The notes under the pieces: model-generated
The model's input: only the letters and a program-made list of their open reading frames with translations
Told to the model about the DNA's origin: nothing
The model's database searches: none
Position numbers and translations under genes: made by a program
Assembly (NCBI RefSeq): GCF_043290135.1
Contig: NC_134705.1
Span: 54,653,771 to 54,717,770, forward strand
DNA length: 64,000 nucleotides
Direction of reading: 5' to 3'
DNA from: Rhipicephalus microplus
Taxonomy: Eukaryota > Arthropoda > Arachnida > Ixodida > Ixodidae
Part shown: piece after piece, positions 34,115 to 45,639 of the stretch
How positions within the stretch are numbered: the stretch's first letter is position 1
Layout: the number at the start of each line of letters is the position of its first letter

Positions 34115-35440
34115 ATAAAAAATACGAAGGGATTATCCACCCGCATGCCAAGAGTGCTGCCATGCCCTTTGCTGCGCAGAGGATCGTGGATGGCCTTTAT
34201 ACTTTGCAGAGCGGGCACCGCCAGGGCGCCACATGTTTTCGCGCCACCGCAGAATGTCTCCGACGACGAGTGGTAGGGACGATTCCAGTTGCTATCCAGG
34301 ATCGGGGGCGTGGGACACAATATGGGGCCTGCGCCGTTGACCATGATCGTCGCCTCTACTTGATGCTGTTCTGCGTTGCTCCTTGCCGGTATCAGCAGCA
34401 AGGCAACGATTAGCTACATGAAAAATACGAAGGGATTATCCACCCGCATACCAAGAGTGCTGCCGTGCCCTTTGCTGCGCAGAGGATCGTGGATGGCCTT
34501 TACACTTTGCAGAGCGGACACCGCCAGGGCGCCACATGTTTTCGCGCCGCCGCAGAATGTCTCCGACGACGAGTGGTAGTGACGATTCCAGTTGCTATCC
34601 AGGATCGGGGGCGTGGGACACAATATGGGGCCTGCGCCGTTGACCATGATCGTCGCCTCTGCTTGATGCTGTTCTGCGTTGCTCCTTGCCGGTGTCAGCA
34701 GCAAGGCTACGATTAGCTGCATGAAAAATACGAAGGGATTATCCAACCGCATGCCAAGAGTGCTGCCGTGCCGTTTGCTGCGCAGAGGATCGTGGATGGC
34801 CTTTATACTTTGCAGAGCGGGCACCGCCAGGGCGCCACATGTTTTCGCGCCGCCGCAGAATGTCTCCGACGACGAGTGGTAGTGACGATTCCAGTTGCTA
34901 TCCAGGATCGCGGGCGTGGGACACAACATGGGGCCTGCACCGTTGACCATGATCGTCGCCTCTGCTTGATGCTGTTCTGCGTTGCTCCTTGCCGGTGTCA
35001 GCAGCAAGGCTACGATTAGCTGCATGAAAAATACGAAGGGATTATCCAACCGCATGCCAAGAGTGCTGCCGTGCCGTTTGCTGCGCAGAGGATCGTGGAT
35101 GGCCTTTATACTTTGCAGAGCGGGCACCGCCAGGGCGCCACATGTTTTCGCGCCGCCGCAGAATGTCTCCGACGACGAGTGGTAGTGACGATTCCAGTTG
35201 CTATCCAGGATCAGGGGCGTGGGACACAATATGGGTCCTGCGCCGTTGACCATGATCGTCGCCTCTGCTTGATGCTGTTCTGCGTTGCTCCTTGCCGGTA
35301 TCAGCAGCAAGGCAACGATTAGCTGCATGAAAAATACGAAGGGATTATCCACCCGCATGCCAAGAGTGCTGCCGTGCCCTTTCAGTGCTGCCGTGCCCTT
35401 TCAAGAGTGCTGCCGTGCCGTGCCCTTATCTCGACAGATG
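34115..35440 (-). repeat. 303-bp tandem monomers at the LINE 5' end
   Basis: The anchor GAAGGGATTATCC starts at 34126, 34429, 34732, 35035 and 35338, exactly 303 apart each time. Four units are complete and the fifth is partial at the 5' side, followed by three short GTGCTGCCGTGCCC repeats (35369-35427). 303 is 101 codons, so the reading frame passes through every unit. The only stop between units is TAG at 34414-34416, where other units have CAG. Tandem 5' monomers in LINEs such as mouse L1 carry promoters, and a promoter role here is inference. Confidence 0.92.
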
Positions 35441-36675
35441 TGGTGTTTAGCATCGGCACGGCGCTAGCACTATCCCTGCACTTTCTAGATCGTGGAATTA
35501 ACTGTAGTGGCAGGCTAATCTTGTAGATTGATAAGTAGAACAGCAATATGTGTAGCGTAAATCGCTATTTCTACGCGTACAGGAAACAAATATTGTTGAC
35601 CATTACAGCTATATTACAAGGGCAATTATGCAAAGAATAATGTATCAAGTTAGTTTATTTGGTTAATCAGTGTCTTGATATGCTAATTTACTAAGGACAA
35701 CAAGACTTGTTATATTGCCAAAATAAGCAATATAAGGCAGGCTAACAACATACAGCTGTCAAAATTTCGTCATGTCTACCTAGGAAAATACAAAGCTCAA
35801 TTCTTATGCAGAAACTTATCAGAATTCTTGCAATCAACGGTCACATCTCTCTAGAAACACATTCTCTCATAAGAATTAACAAAGCAGTTACTCTGTGAAA
35901 TATTTTGAACGACTGTACAAGTTGATTCAAGTGCTTGAAAAATAACTGACTTTTGTAGTAGTCGCTGGCAAAGCTCATAATGCCCGGGCGATGAAGCACT
36001 TGCTTATTTACTGAGAATTTTTAATAGTATCAAAGTCGTTGGGCACCACAACATCTCTAAACTACATTCTTCATCTAAAAGAAAGCGAGCAATAAAATAC
36101 GAGAAAATGAGCTTCACCTTACTATATTAATAACACTGGTAGAGATGACTATTATATGCTGCAACTGTGCGTCTATTTACTAGCCAAACATTTCGATTGT
36201 GGAAAGAGTGCACCAACAAGCGTGAACTAGAAAATACACTCGTGGAAAGCACTAAGACATCAATTTATTATAGTTTGACAAGCGACAAGTATAAAACCAT
36301 ACGTCACAAAAAGCAGCAAGACGACACGCCCTAATTACCGCTTTTGTAAATATAGCAAAAACTGTCGGACTTTGGTGTTTCTGCGGCTCGTGACCTCTGA
36401 AAACTCTCTCGCGTTTAAAATTACTAACTCGTGTGCGAGTAAAAGATGGTCCATTGGTTTACCACCCCCTCTGTGGCACGTAGTAAAAGAACGTCGAAAT
36501 CCAGTTTTACCACGTGGGGAGTTTTCAATCAGGTGATTTGTAACCTGCGTTTCAGAGTTTATTACCTCGTGACTGCAAGCCGCAGCTGCTTCGGCAGATT
36601 TTGTGCAATACCCCCGGGTGACACTGTCAGTGAATCTGAAGGTACGAAAGGACTACAGATGTGTTTTTTGTAAAA
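35441..36675. other. No gene seen
   Basis: AT-rich sequence with short frames only. Confidence 0.5.
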
Positions 36676-37095
36676 CGATAGTCTTTTTTGGGGACCTTCG
36701 ACGCGAAATTTTAGGTTTGTCTGTCTGTCTGTGCATTTGTCTGTTTGTCCACTCCTAATGACCTTTCGTAATTGATACGGACGACCCTATCCGCAGCGCC
36801 CACCATTGTTGCTCAAGGTTGAGTGCTCATGTTTGTGCCATTGTCAACTAAACAGCAATTATGATGCATGTTTGAGGCACCATAACTACACGTATATGTT
36901 CTGCATGCACATCTTTTACTATAAAAGACATACATAAGCAATTGTAAGGACCGTAGCGCTTATCACGCTGCGCTGACCATGTAACGCTTGCACGGAACGG
37001 GGAGTGTTGTCTAGACTTTGCTAAGACGAGACGGTGGTGGCACAAACCCGTCGCCCTGCGTTCTACACCCTATCACCTCCGAGACGGGCGCGCAG
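36676..37095 (+). repeat. Dispersed repeat B with TGTC microsatellite (copy 1)
   Basis: Starts near GGGGACCTTCGACGCGAAAT, then a short TGTC run, CCGCAGCGCCCACCA, GTGCCATTGTCAACTAAA and TATCACGCTGCGCTGACCAT. The same order occurs in reverse complement at 61850-62325. No coding content was recognised. The right end abuts LINE RT sequence. Confidence 0.7.
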
Positions 37096-39325
37096 TACCG
37101 CGTGCGGGTGAGGTCCTTTTTTGCGTTGTCTATGCAGGAGAATTTCCGCTTTATTGGGAGAGCAGACGAGTCCCGTGCCTTCGAGGTGCCGCTTCACCGC
37201 CCGGACGGCCTGCGGCATTATCTCTTGCATTTTACCAACGCTCATATTCGCTGTGGTCCACACGGTCACGTCGTCTGCGTAGATCGTGTGATTGATGCCC
37301 TCTATTGCGTCGAGACGCTCCGGTAGTCCAATCATGAAGAAGTTCCAATGCATGGGAGAGAGCACCGAGCCCTGCGGCGTACCCGCACCCCCTATGTCGA
37401 CGGTTCATGGTGGGGCACCGTCGACTTCACCGTCACCTTACGTCCGGTCAGGAAGCTGCTGACGTACCGGTGGAACTTTGAACCAAGACCTAGTTGGCTG
37501 ATCTTGCCCAAAATGGCAGCGTGTTTTACTGTATCGAAGGCGCTTTTGAGGTCTAACCCGAGCAGGGCGCGCGCGTGCGTGCTGGTGCTTAACGACGTGT
37601 TCCTTGATTAGCAGCATAGCATCCTGCGTCGAAACTCCTCTGCGGAAGCCGATGATGTGAGTGCCGAAGACATTCCGCCTCTCGAGGATCGTAATCACCC
37701 TGTTCAGGCAAGCGTGCTCCATGACTTTCCCGACGCAGGACGTCAGAGATATCGGCCTCATATTTTGAACCTCAGCGGTTCACCAGGCTTGGGCTTTAGT
37801 ATGACATCCGCTGTCTTCCATTCTTGTGGAATACGGCCTTCCTTCCAGCATGCGTTGATATACCGCCGTAGCTTCTCAATGGCATTATCGTTCAGGTTCC
37901 TCAGAATTCGGTTGGTGATCTTATCAGGACTGGGCGCCGATTTAGTCTTCAGTAGCTGGAGGACTGCTCTAGTTTTCTGCATGGAAAATTCTGCGTCTAG
38001 TTCCTCGTTTGGAGCCCCGCAGTATTCCATGTGACTTCCAGGTGCGTCTGGATTATCTCCTTCACGAAAGCCTGTGGGTCGTCTTTGTACAAGTGTCGCA
38101 GCTTGGCCATCTGGACACGACTCGCCGTTCTCGTGCTGGTTGGGTCCAACAGGTGCCTGAGAATTTTCGACGTGAGCCCTGCACTTATGTTTCCGTCCAT
38201 CGTATCGCACAACTTTTACCACTCCTGTTCGCACAGTCGAACGCAGTGGGCTTCAATATCTATGCTGATCTCGGCAATCTTCTTGCGTTTCTTCCTGTTA
38301 AGTTTCTGCTGACTCGCTCTTCGCTGCATAGATTTCTTGGCCTATACAAGATGCGCAAGCTGGCTGTCTACCCTGCACGGCTCGCGAACGCTGTCATTGA
38401 CGCTTCCGAAGGGCCTGTCGCCACTTTTAGGTTCTTTTCGCCTATTTGGCCATTCTATTTCTTTTGTAGCTTTTTATACGTTCGCGAGTAGTTCCCTGCA
38501 CCATTATCTGATATCCTCGATCGGCCCTTCCTGCTTCTCTCGTTCTCTGTGCTCGCGAAACTTGTCCCAGTCCACGACTCTAGCTTTTTGGCAGCCGTTC
38601 ATCTTGCCTTTATCCTCTCCCATAGTCACGCACAGGACTCTGTGGTCACTCCCCAGATCCTCAAAGGGGTTCGACCAGGTGATCGCACCCGCGTCTCATC
38701 AAATGGAGGCATCAGGGGACGTGTCGTGGCACGCGCCCTGTCCGATCAAGGTGTGCGATGCCGGTTGATTGAGTAGAACGAAGCCAAGCTCGTCCATCCA
38801 TTCGGCTAGCCTCTTCCCTTTGGGCGAGCCAGCTCCATATCTCCATTGCGTGTGCGGTTCATTGAGGTCTCGCAGATCACGAGGGGACTGGAGGCGGCCT
38901 TGGCAATCGCTTCACAAAAAAGGGCGCCAAAGTTGTGCCTGAGGCCCCTTTTTGAAGGGGGCTGTACACGTTTAGCATGAATAAGTCGGTCTTCTTGTTT
39001 TCAATGCAGGGCACGACCTCAATCAGGTTGTGGGCTATGTCTGACTCTTCGCTGACATGAAATGAATGGTCGATAAAGGTCGTCCCTCTCTTAACCAGGG
39101 TACACACCTTTATGTCCTTCCTCGTGCATTCGCACGGAGAGCCACACGCCACATAGCCCGGTAGCAGAGCCCGGTCGAAAAGTTCTTACAAAGCAATCAC
39201 GTCGGGAAGTTTGCTTTTCGAGAGAGTTTTCATATATTGCACCATTGTAGTTTTTTGTTTTTGAAGCCCCTACAGTTCCGTTGCCAGATGGTGCGTCTGC
39301 CGACAAACTTGTGGTACGCAGCCAT
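37063..39325 (-). pseudogene. I-type LINE ORF2: nuclease and RT, broken
   Basis: An ATG at 39323-39325 starts MAAYHKFVGRRTIWQRNCRG, the beginning of the AP-endonuclease-like domain, overlapping the ORF1 frame by 56 bp. Nuclease fragments lie at 39152-38877 (LFMLNVYSP). RT fragments are at 38234-37758 (SAPSPDKITNRILRNL, GRIPQEWKTADVILKPKPG), 37761-37438 (MRPISLTSCVGKVMEHACL) and 37365-37063 (TIYADDVTVWTTA; the catalytic YADD is intact). Many stops and frameshifts. The 3' part including RNase H is absent. Confidence 0.82.
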
Positions 39326-41371
39326 GGTTGCTATTCAAAGGCGTTGGGGGAACGCGACTGTCCGTGCGTCCCTCCTTTTGCAGCCGAATGAGGAGTGTCT
39401 CAAACAGTCGCTCCGCCTTGTTGGTTAGCTTGTCTACCATTTCTTCGATTGCGTCTATCTTTCGGCCTGCCGGTCTTGCCCGCTTCGGTTCTTGCGTGTG
39501 ACTTTCAGTGCCTTCAAATTGTTGAGAATCGCTTGGGCTTTTACGCTTAAAGCCCACCACCACCGACGCTTCATATTCACCTCCACAGCACATGTCCGTG
39601 TCCCCGTCTCGTGCTGCTGAAGTTGTGTCACGTTCATCGGCAGCTGCATGGGACGAGGAGGCACCAGAGGATGGGGTCTCTGCGGGGTGTCCTCCCATTC
39701 ACTTAAGGATTTCGTTCAGTGTCTGCTGTAGCTCCTCAATTTTCCGCGTTAATTTTTCATTCTGCTTTCGGGCCTTGGCCAACTCTTTTCTAAGCTCCCT
39801 ACTCTCTTTCTCCATGTTCTCCATCCTCGCCACGAGACCGGGGTCGGCGGCTGCCCACGGCTGGCCGGAGAGATGGTGCCCTTGCGCAGAGTCTGCTTTT
39901 GTTTCCGTGACTATGTCGCGCCAGGTGACTTTGCGTGGCCCTTTCTGTTTCCCGCCAGATGTGGCCTCTCCTATGTCTTGTTGGGGGTGGTGTTGGTTCT
40001 GGCTGCGGCTTCTGCTCCGACTCTGACTTCTGCTCGTACTGTGACTTTTGCTCCGTCTTTTCACCGGCGAGGGGGATCCGGATCTGGTTGAACGACCCAT
40101 GACCTGTTGGGAGTGGGTTCTGGATCTCGAGCGACTAAGGCGGCCTTCTTCCACCGCACCAGCCTTGCTATCTGATGGTGACGGGGTTCGCTCTTGAAAG
40201 TCTCTGAACCTGGCCTTCCACCTTCTCTGTTCACTATGTGCGGCACCTTGTATTTGGCCTTGCACATCCGGTCAGCCGTAGAATGCGCCTCACCACATAT
40301 TCAGCACTGGGTCGTACACTCGTGTCCATTGATGGGGTTCTTTATTCCACAAATTGGGCACAGTTTCATATCTGGTCTTGGGCACAAGTCAGGTCTGTGG
40401 CCTAGCCTGCCACATTCCCTGCAGAAGTCCATCTGTTTCCGGTGCAGAGGTACTCCTAGCATAATGCTGTTGAAGTAAACCCATGTAGGAACTGGGTTTC
40501 TTTCGTAGAGTAGTATCATGTTGGTCGTACTACCGAGCCTGTTCGCATACGTTAGAGAGGGGTTTCGTTTGTTCACCAGTGCGTCCACGAGCTGATCTTG
40601 AATATATTTAAGAGGTACATTACGTATAATTCCTTTTGTCGTATTCTCTGGCGCCGAAATATATGCGTTCGTTTCGTACCTCTTTCCGTTGATAGGGAAA
40701 CCATCTTGGCGGCTTTCGTCGCTGTGCTTTCCTTCGGTATGCTTTGATTGATTTGTGGAATCTAACGTCCCAAAACCACCATATAATTATGAGAGACGCC
40801 GTAGTGGAGGGCTCGGAATTTTTGACCACCTGGGGGTCTTTAACGTGCACCCAAATCTGAGCACACGGGCCTACAACAATTCCGCCTCCACCTTCGGTAT
40901 GCTTATCACCAAAACGTTTTGCATGGGGTTGGAGCAGATCGTGATCATCTCATCGTCGCCCACTCCTGGTCCGTTGCGTATCGCCTCATCAAGACTCACA
41001 CCATACGTGCACCGTATATTCAGCCCGTCCCTTCGTCCGACAATTACCTTTATATCGTCCCTGGGCAGTCTGGGCATCTTGCTTGCTCGTAGAACCTTGC
41101 TGACAATGCTTCGACGATCTTGGCGCATCGGGCTTGGTGAATGGGCGTCTTCTTGTCTAACCACCTTGTTTTGGCTCGCGCATCCTCTTTTTTTTTGTGT
41201 AACTTCAACCCACCCCTCTGCAACGCTGTCAGTGTCTTCGTCTTCACTCGTGGAAACGCTTCTTGTTTGTTCAGTTCTGTGGTCTGTGGTTTCCCCTGTC
41301 CCTGCCTCGTCTACGTCCATCTCAGCTGTTGTTTCAGTCTTCGACTTCGACGCGCTATGCGCCAGGCCCAA
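39270..41371 (-). pseudogene. I-type LINE ORF1, gag-like with CCHC knuckle, SINE-interrupted
   Basis: No ATG was found at the 5' end: the frame opens at TTG 41371, three codons after a stop. An acidic Ser/Thr/Asp/Glu-rich N-terminus is followed by VIVGRRDGLNIRCTYGVSLD and, after the SINE, the rest of that domain (IIRNVPLKYIQDQLVDAL, shifted). CRECGRLGHRPDLC is a CCHC zinc knuckle, with a second Cys/His group CPICGIKNPINGHEC. Next comes an Arg/Ser-rich stretch, a coiled-coil stretch ending LQQTLNEILK-stop at 39699, and an in-frame continuation to 39270. Such proteins coat the element RNA. SINE, frameshift and stop make this copy inactive. Confidence 0.8.
40745..40890 (-). mobile_element. 5'-truncated SINE inside LINE ORF1
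   Basis: Same family as 13922-14159 but without the tRNA-like head. Minus orientation, with the TTGATTTGT-side tail at the left. It is flanked by CCTTCGGTATGCTT at 40731-40744 and 40891-40904, a perfect 14-bp target duplication. Removing SINE plus one duplication restores continuity of the ORF1 domain. Confidence 0.92.
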
Positions 41372-41599
41372 CCACCGTTAGGCCTAGATGCTCACTCGTA
41401 TAGTTCTTGCAGTTTACAAGCCTTGAAGCTGGCAAATCTCACGCTCACCCAAAAAGCGGGTATCCGTGGGTTAGCGATGACTTGATCTGTCTGATAATGT
41501 GCCCCTTTTCAGGGTAAAGTTCGAAAAATCTGCGTAAACATTCACAAATCGACAGAGCTGATGTGGCATGCGTTTGCTCCCACTGGCGACCGTAGTGCC

Positions 41600-41905
41600 T
41601 CCCTCTGTTAAGATGACTCTGTGTATGCCCTAGAGCTATGGCTGCTCACCCCTGTAAGGTCTCTAGTTGGTCCTGCCGAGGAGCAGTATAACTCGGCCCA
41701 CACTCGGAGGAGGCAAGTCATTGAGAGGACCTTTGTGGTTCTGAAAGGACGCTTCAGGTGCCAGCAGCAGTCCGGGGGTGCTCTACAGTACAGTCCACTG
41801 ATGTGCACCAAAATAGTGGTGGAATGCAACATGCTGCACAACATGTGTTTCCGGCATGGCAATGACTTGAACTTTAATGATGGTAAGTGTTTGCTGTGGC
41901 TGTAG
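41600..41905 (+). pseudogene. PIF/Harbinger (HARBI1-like) transposase, C-terminal remnant
   Basis: The frame reads LWLLTPVRS, EEQYNSAHTRRRQVIERTF, VVLKGRFRCQQQSGGALQYS and CTKIVVECNMLHNMC. This is the end of the DDE domain of Harbinger transposases, including the catalytic Glu in IERTF and the LHN motif. A stop lies directly upstream and the two Asp motifs are absent, so it is a remnant. GTAAGT at 41883 and TTTTGCAG ending at 41929 could bound a 47-bp intron, leading into a frame continuing to about 42240. Confidence 0.75.
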
Positions 41906-42244
41906 TAGCTTTATTAACATGTTTTGCAGAACAACTGCTTGGTTAGAAGAAATATTGAGACAACAGCTGTTCTAGCAATTGCCAAGTGCCGTGCTGTTCG
42001 AGAAAGTGGTCTTGCTCAAGCTTCAAAAATGTGCAGAAGTAGACATTTCATTCCTCATAATGAAAAGTTCACATTTAGCGGGGTCAGCTCCTACTTCACC
42101 ACTTGGTTCTTTCAGAAAACATCGAGCTTGCTCAAACCACTGAACATGGTTTGCCACTTCCATTGTGTAAATGTTCAGAAGTTTCTACATACCTGTACTC
42201 ACAAAACATATGCTGCGAGTAATAGTACCATAAGATATTAGTGA

Positions 42245-44340
42245 GGGTTTGGAGAAGCATGGTTGTGCGGCACCTGCATAGAAAATTCAAACGAGAGTGT
42301 GGTTGCTAAAACGCATAGCACAGGAACAGGGGTTCCATGTATCATTGCTTTTTTATAAAAGTTTCTTTAGCCTTGTCAGTACGTCAATGTTACTCCAAGG
42401 GAAAATGAATTTCAAACATTTTCCCTGTCCCGGTAGTCACACTGCATTGACGGCCACATAATAGAGGCCCGTGTACAGTGTGATGTTGATGCATCTTAAA
42501 TGAATGCTGGATGGTCGATTTATCCTGAGCGATGCACTATGGTGTATCGCATGTTGCTATATCTGTTTTGTGATCTAAAAACCTAAATAATATTATAATT
42601 AGATTAATACTATTTTATATCAGATTTATAAAAGGACAAAATTACCAGATGTGACAGTTCCATATTTTAACGGAAACATGTTCCTATGAGCAGGTTATTT
42701 TTCATATACTGTTTCCTGTTTAAAGCATTGTGATTTTTCGCCAAACTCAGGCACACCACTGTGAGCTCCACAATTTCTTAGCTTTGCTGAAACTTGGCAG
42801 CTTGATAGCTTTTGTAGTGGGGAAATCTTTGTAATGTTTATCAGGCTAAGCAAAATGGTGTCAGTGTGCTTAATTCGTGCTTACAATTCTGCCATAACGT
42901 AGTCTGTGAAGGTTGCATTAGTAAATGCATCATTAAAGCATGCGCAGAAACATGCTCGTTTTTCTTGGCACGAAGCTTCTGGAGCACTCTAAAGCACGAT
43001 AGTTACACTAGTTAAAAGACGATGTGCAAGGTTTTGCTTCACATGAAACATGTGTTGCAGTTATGTAAAAAAATCTGTTAAAAGGAATTGTGTAGAGCCG
43101 ACCAACAAACTTGTCTTCCTCGAAGTTCTGTTCTATCCTTGAGGAAGAGGAGTGAACTTGTGAAAACTTAGGTTTGACGTAAACCTCATTTACAGATTTT
43201 TTTATTGAAAGCTTCTGTCGTCCCCTTCCTGCCATTTTTTAGATGTTCTGGTAATGAAACACACGCTTGAAAGTCTTCAGCCATCCATTTTGTAGCCAGC
43301 AGTCTTTTGCAAACAGTTGTATGGTCTTTCGCAAAGCACTTCTTGTATTAAAGTGCTCTGTGAAGCAATACGCAAGTAAAGATTTGCACACAAGTTATAA
43401 GGTTCGTATGAGGGCACTAGTGTGGGTAACAAGAGAAAAACTTTCGCTAGGCTGTGTGCATTTTATTCAACGGTAAAGACTGAAACACTGGTTGGCTGGA
43501 AGCTGAACATTCATGCACCATTCTCGTTTAGCAAATGTCATTTCATGTATAATTATTTGCGATTATAATGCTTAAAGATCCCCGCTGCCTTGCTTTGCAA
43601 AGGACAAAAAACAATCCATGCTGTGGTGTCTAAAATTATTTCCTTCTTTAAATATTGGGCGAGCAAGACACTGGACATTTATTTTCTGCACTGCTATCAT
43701 TTTTCATAACAGTCATACTTGAAGCAGTAAATTGTCACTGGAAACTCAGGTGTAAGTGTGGACACCGTAATAGTATAAGTTGTATGCGTAAAGGCGTGTC
43801 TACAATAGAGCAACTCGACACTTATTTCGGTCGGCTGATTGTCTTTTGGGGCGTTTTTTGTCTAGTCGTCGTCCGATGTACACTGCAAAGTCACAAACAG
43901 TCTGCCTATGGTCTCAGGGAGGCTCCGTTCGCGCCTTGTCATGCCCACAGCCTTTAGTTAGCCAATTCTTGAGTCACTCTGGTGTGCACACACAGTGACA
44001 CCTACTAAATTTGTTCAAAAAATTTGCGCCTGCTTCTCATTTTCAGCCATTCTCCGGGCGTTGCCATTGTCCTTTTTGGGTGAGGAGCCGGGGGGTCGGG
44101 ACAGACGAAGACAAAGCGAAGGAATGACTTTTGTGGAGTGCACAAGATGACCATTAAAGGAGCCCTCCAACACTTTTCAACCGCTTATGTTTTATTCGTG
44201 TGTTGTGTACACTGAAGTACGCACCAATGCAGCAAGTCATTTGACTTAGAAAATTCAAACTACAAAAACCAGAGTGTGAACCCTCAACTCGATTTTCACA
44301 GGGTCTCTTGACCGCATTTCACTTGCCCGTGTCTTCGGAG
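42245..44340. other. No gene seen
   Basis: AT-rich, with frames of 60-100 codons on both strands but no recognised family. Confidence 0.5.
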
Positions 44341-44364
44341 GGCTCCCCCAACCATTTTTCTCAT

Positions 44365-45610
44365 GACATCATGCAGGCTCTTGATGCGGGTGATCTAGTT
44401 GACGCAATATTCATTTATCTTTCTAAAGCTTTCGACACTTTTTCACATTATAAACTGTTAAATAAGCTCAGTGTTATTTTTAAAAACGAAACATTATTTA
44501 AGTGCACCTCTTTTTTCCAACCAAATGGTTCTCAGTACGTACTTTTCTGGTCCTCTAATTTCTCCACTTGCCCTGTAACATCTAGCGTGCCCCAGGCTCA
44601 ATATTAGGCGCACTATTGTTTCTGACTTTCATTATTGATCTGCCAAGTAATATTTCTGTTAAAATCCGCATGTATTGAGATGACTGTGTTTTGTATCATA
44701 CGATTGAAGCTTCTCATGATCAGATCATATTTAATCATTCCTACGCATATTTTTAATCATGGTGTGACACTTCATCTATGGAAATAAACTTCCAGGAAAC
44801 TGTATCAATGTCATATACGAATGACTCTTCCCCCTCTCCCTCTACCTATTCGTTAAATGGTTGCCCTCTTGGTAATGCTTTGCAATATAAATAAATAGGC
44901 CTCATTTTCACCCATGATTTATCTTTGTCTCATCACCTTGAATTCACGTGTAACTGATCGCTCAGGAAGTTAGACTACCTGCGACGCACGCTATGTTCAG
45001 TACCACTTCGCATTTGACTCCTTATTTACGAAACTTTGGTTCATCCAATATTACAATATGGGTCTGTTGCATGGAATCCACACAAAATTTCTGACATCAC
45101 AAAATAGAATTTCTTTAGAAGACGGTTGTACGCTTCATTTACCATCGCTATGACAGGTATTTTTCACCTAGTTGTTATCTCCTAATTCTTAAGCTTACCA
45201 GTCTCTCTTCTCGTCGTCAAGTAGAATGTTTGAAATTTGTTTGAAATTTTTTTCACTCTGCATGATCCCCCCCTATTAGGTCAATACATCGCACTCGCTA
45301 AACCAACAACCACCCGGCATTACCATGGTTTAAACATTGGTACTTTTTCTCACCGTACGGTGGCGCTTAAATTAGGTTTTTTGTTCATTCTATAGAATTA
45401 TAGAATGCTCTGTCTGGGTTTTTTCAATTTTCATCACTTGAAGACTTCTTATTATATATTAATAATTCTTAATGTTCAGCGAATTCACTCAGCGAATGAT
45501 GTTCAGCGAATTTAGTGTTTGTCCTATCCTGTGTTTCTAATTCGTGTATTGTATTAGCCCACTCCTGCGATAGCCGTTTGGGGCTGCAGTAAGGTGAAAA
45601 AAAAATAAAT
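44365..45610 (+). pseudogene. CR1/Jockey-type LINE RT fragment with 3' end
   Basis: DAIFIYLSKAFDTFSHYKLL is RT motif A region, followed by TSSVPQA (normally GVPQGS) and, in another frame, MYXDDCVLY with stop or change at the catalytic site. The thumb and C-terminal part are recognisable to about 45420 across frameshifts. The 3' end near 45600 has GGGGCTGCAGTAAGG and AATAAAT, like other LINE tails. 5'-truncated. Confidence 0.75.
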
Positions 45611-45639
45611 CCGTGATATAACCATGTAAATCAAAGTAA

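Larger units (their letters stand above)
30073..35440 (-). mobile_element. Near-full-length CR1/Jockey-type LINE with 5' monomers
   Basis: Minus-strand element of about 5.4 kb. From its 5' end: about 4.3 tandem 303-bp monomers (35440-34115), ORF1 with an N-terminal 2A motif and an L1-ORF1p-like domain, ORF2 with an endonuclease/exonuclease-family nuclease and RT, a long 3' UTR, and a terminus reading GGGATTAGCAGTATCTGTAA followed by ATAAATAA at about 30073. A few stops and frameshifts interrupt the frames. Target duplications were not found by eye. Confidence 0.85.
37063..41371 (-). mobile_element. I-type LINE, 3'-truncated, carrying a SINE
   Basis: Minus-strand LINE with a gag-like ORF1 (41371-39270) and ORF2 (39325-37063) encoding nuclease and RT. 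The RNase H part expected after RT in this group is missing; repeat B begins where it should be. ORF1 is interrupted by a SINE (40745-40890). Confidence 0.8.

Noticed and set aside
34115..35440. CRISPR-like array (regular units)
   Set aside because: Whole 303-bp units are repeated with no short repeat plus unique spacer pattern; it is the 5' monomer array of a LINE.
37657..38491. Plus-strand frames of 125-160 codons
   Set aside because: Shadows of the minus-strand LINE ORF2, whose RT motifs are clear.
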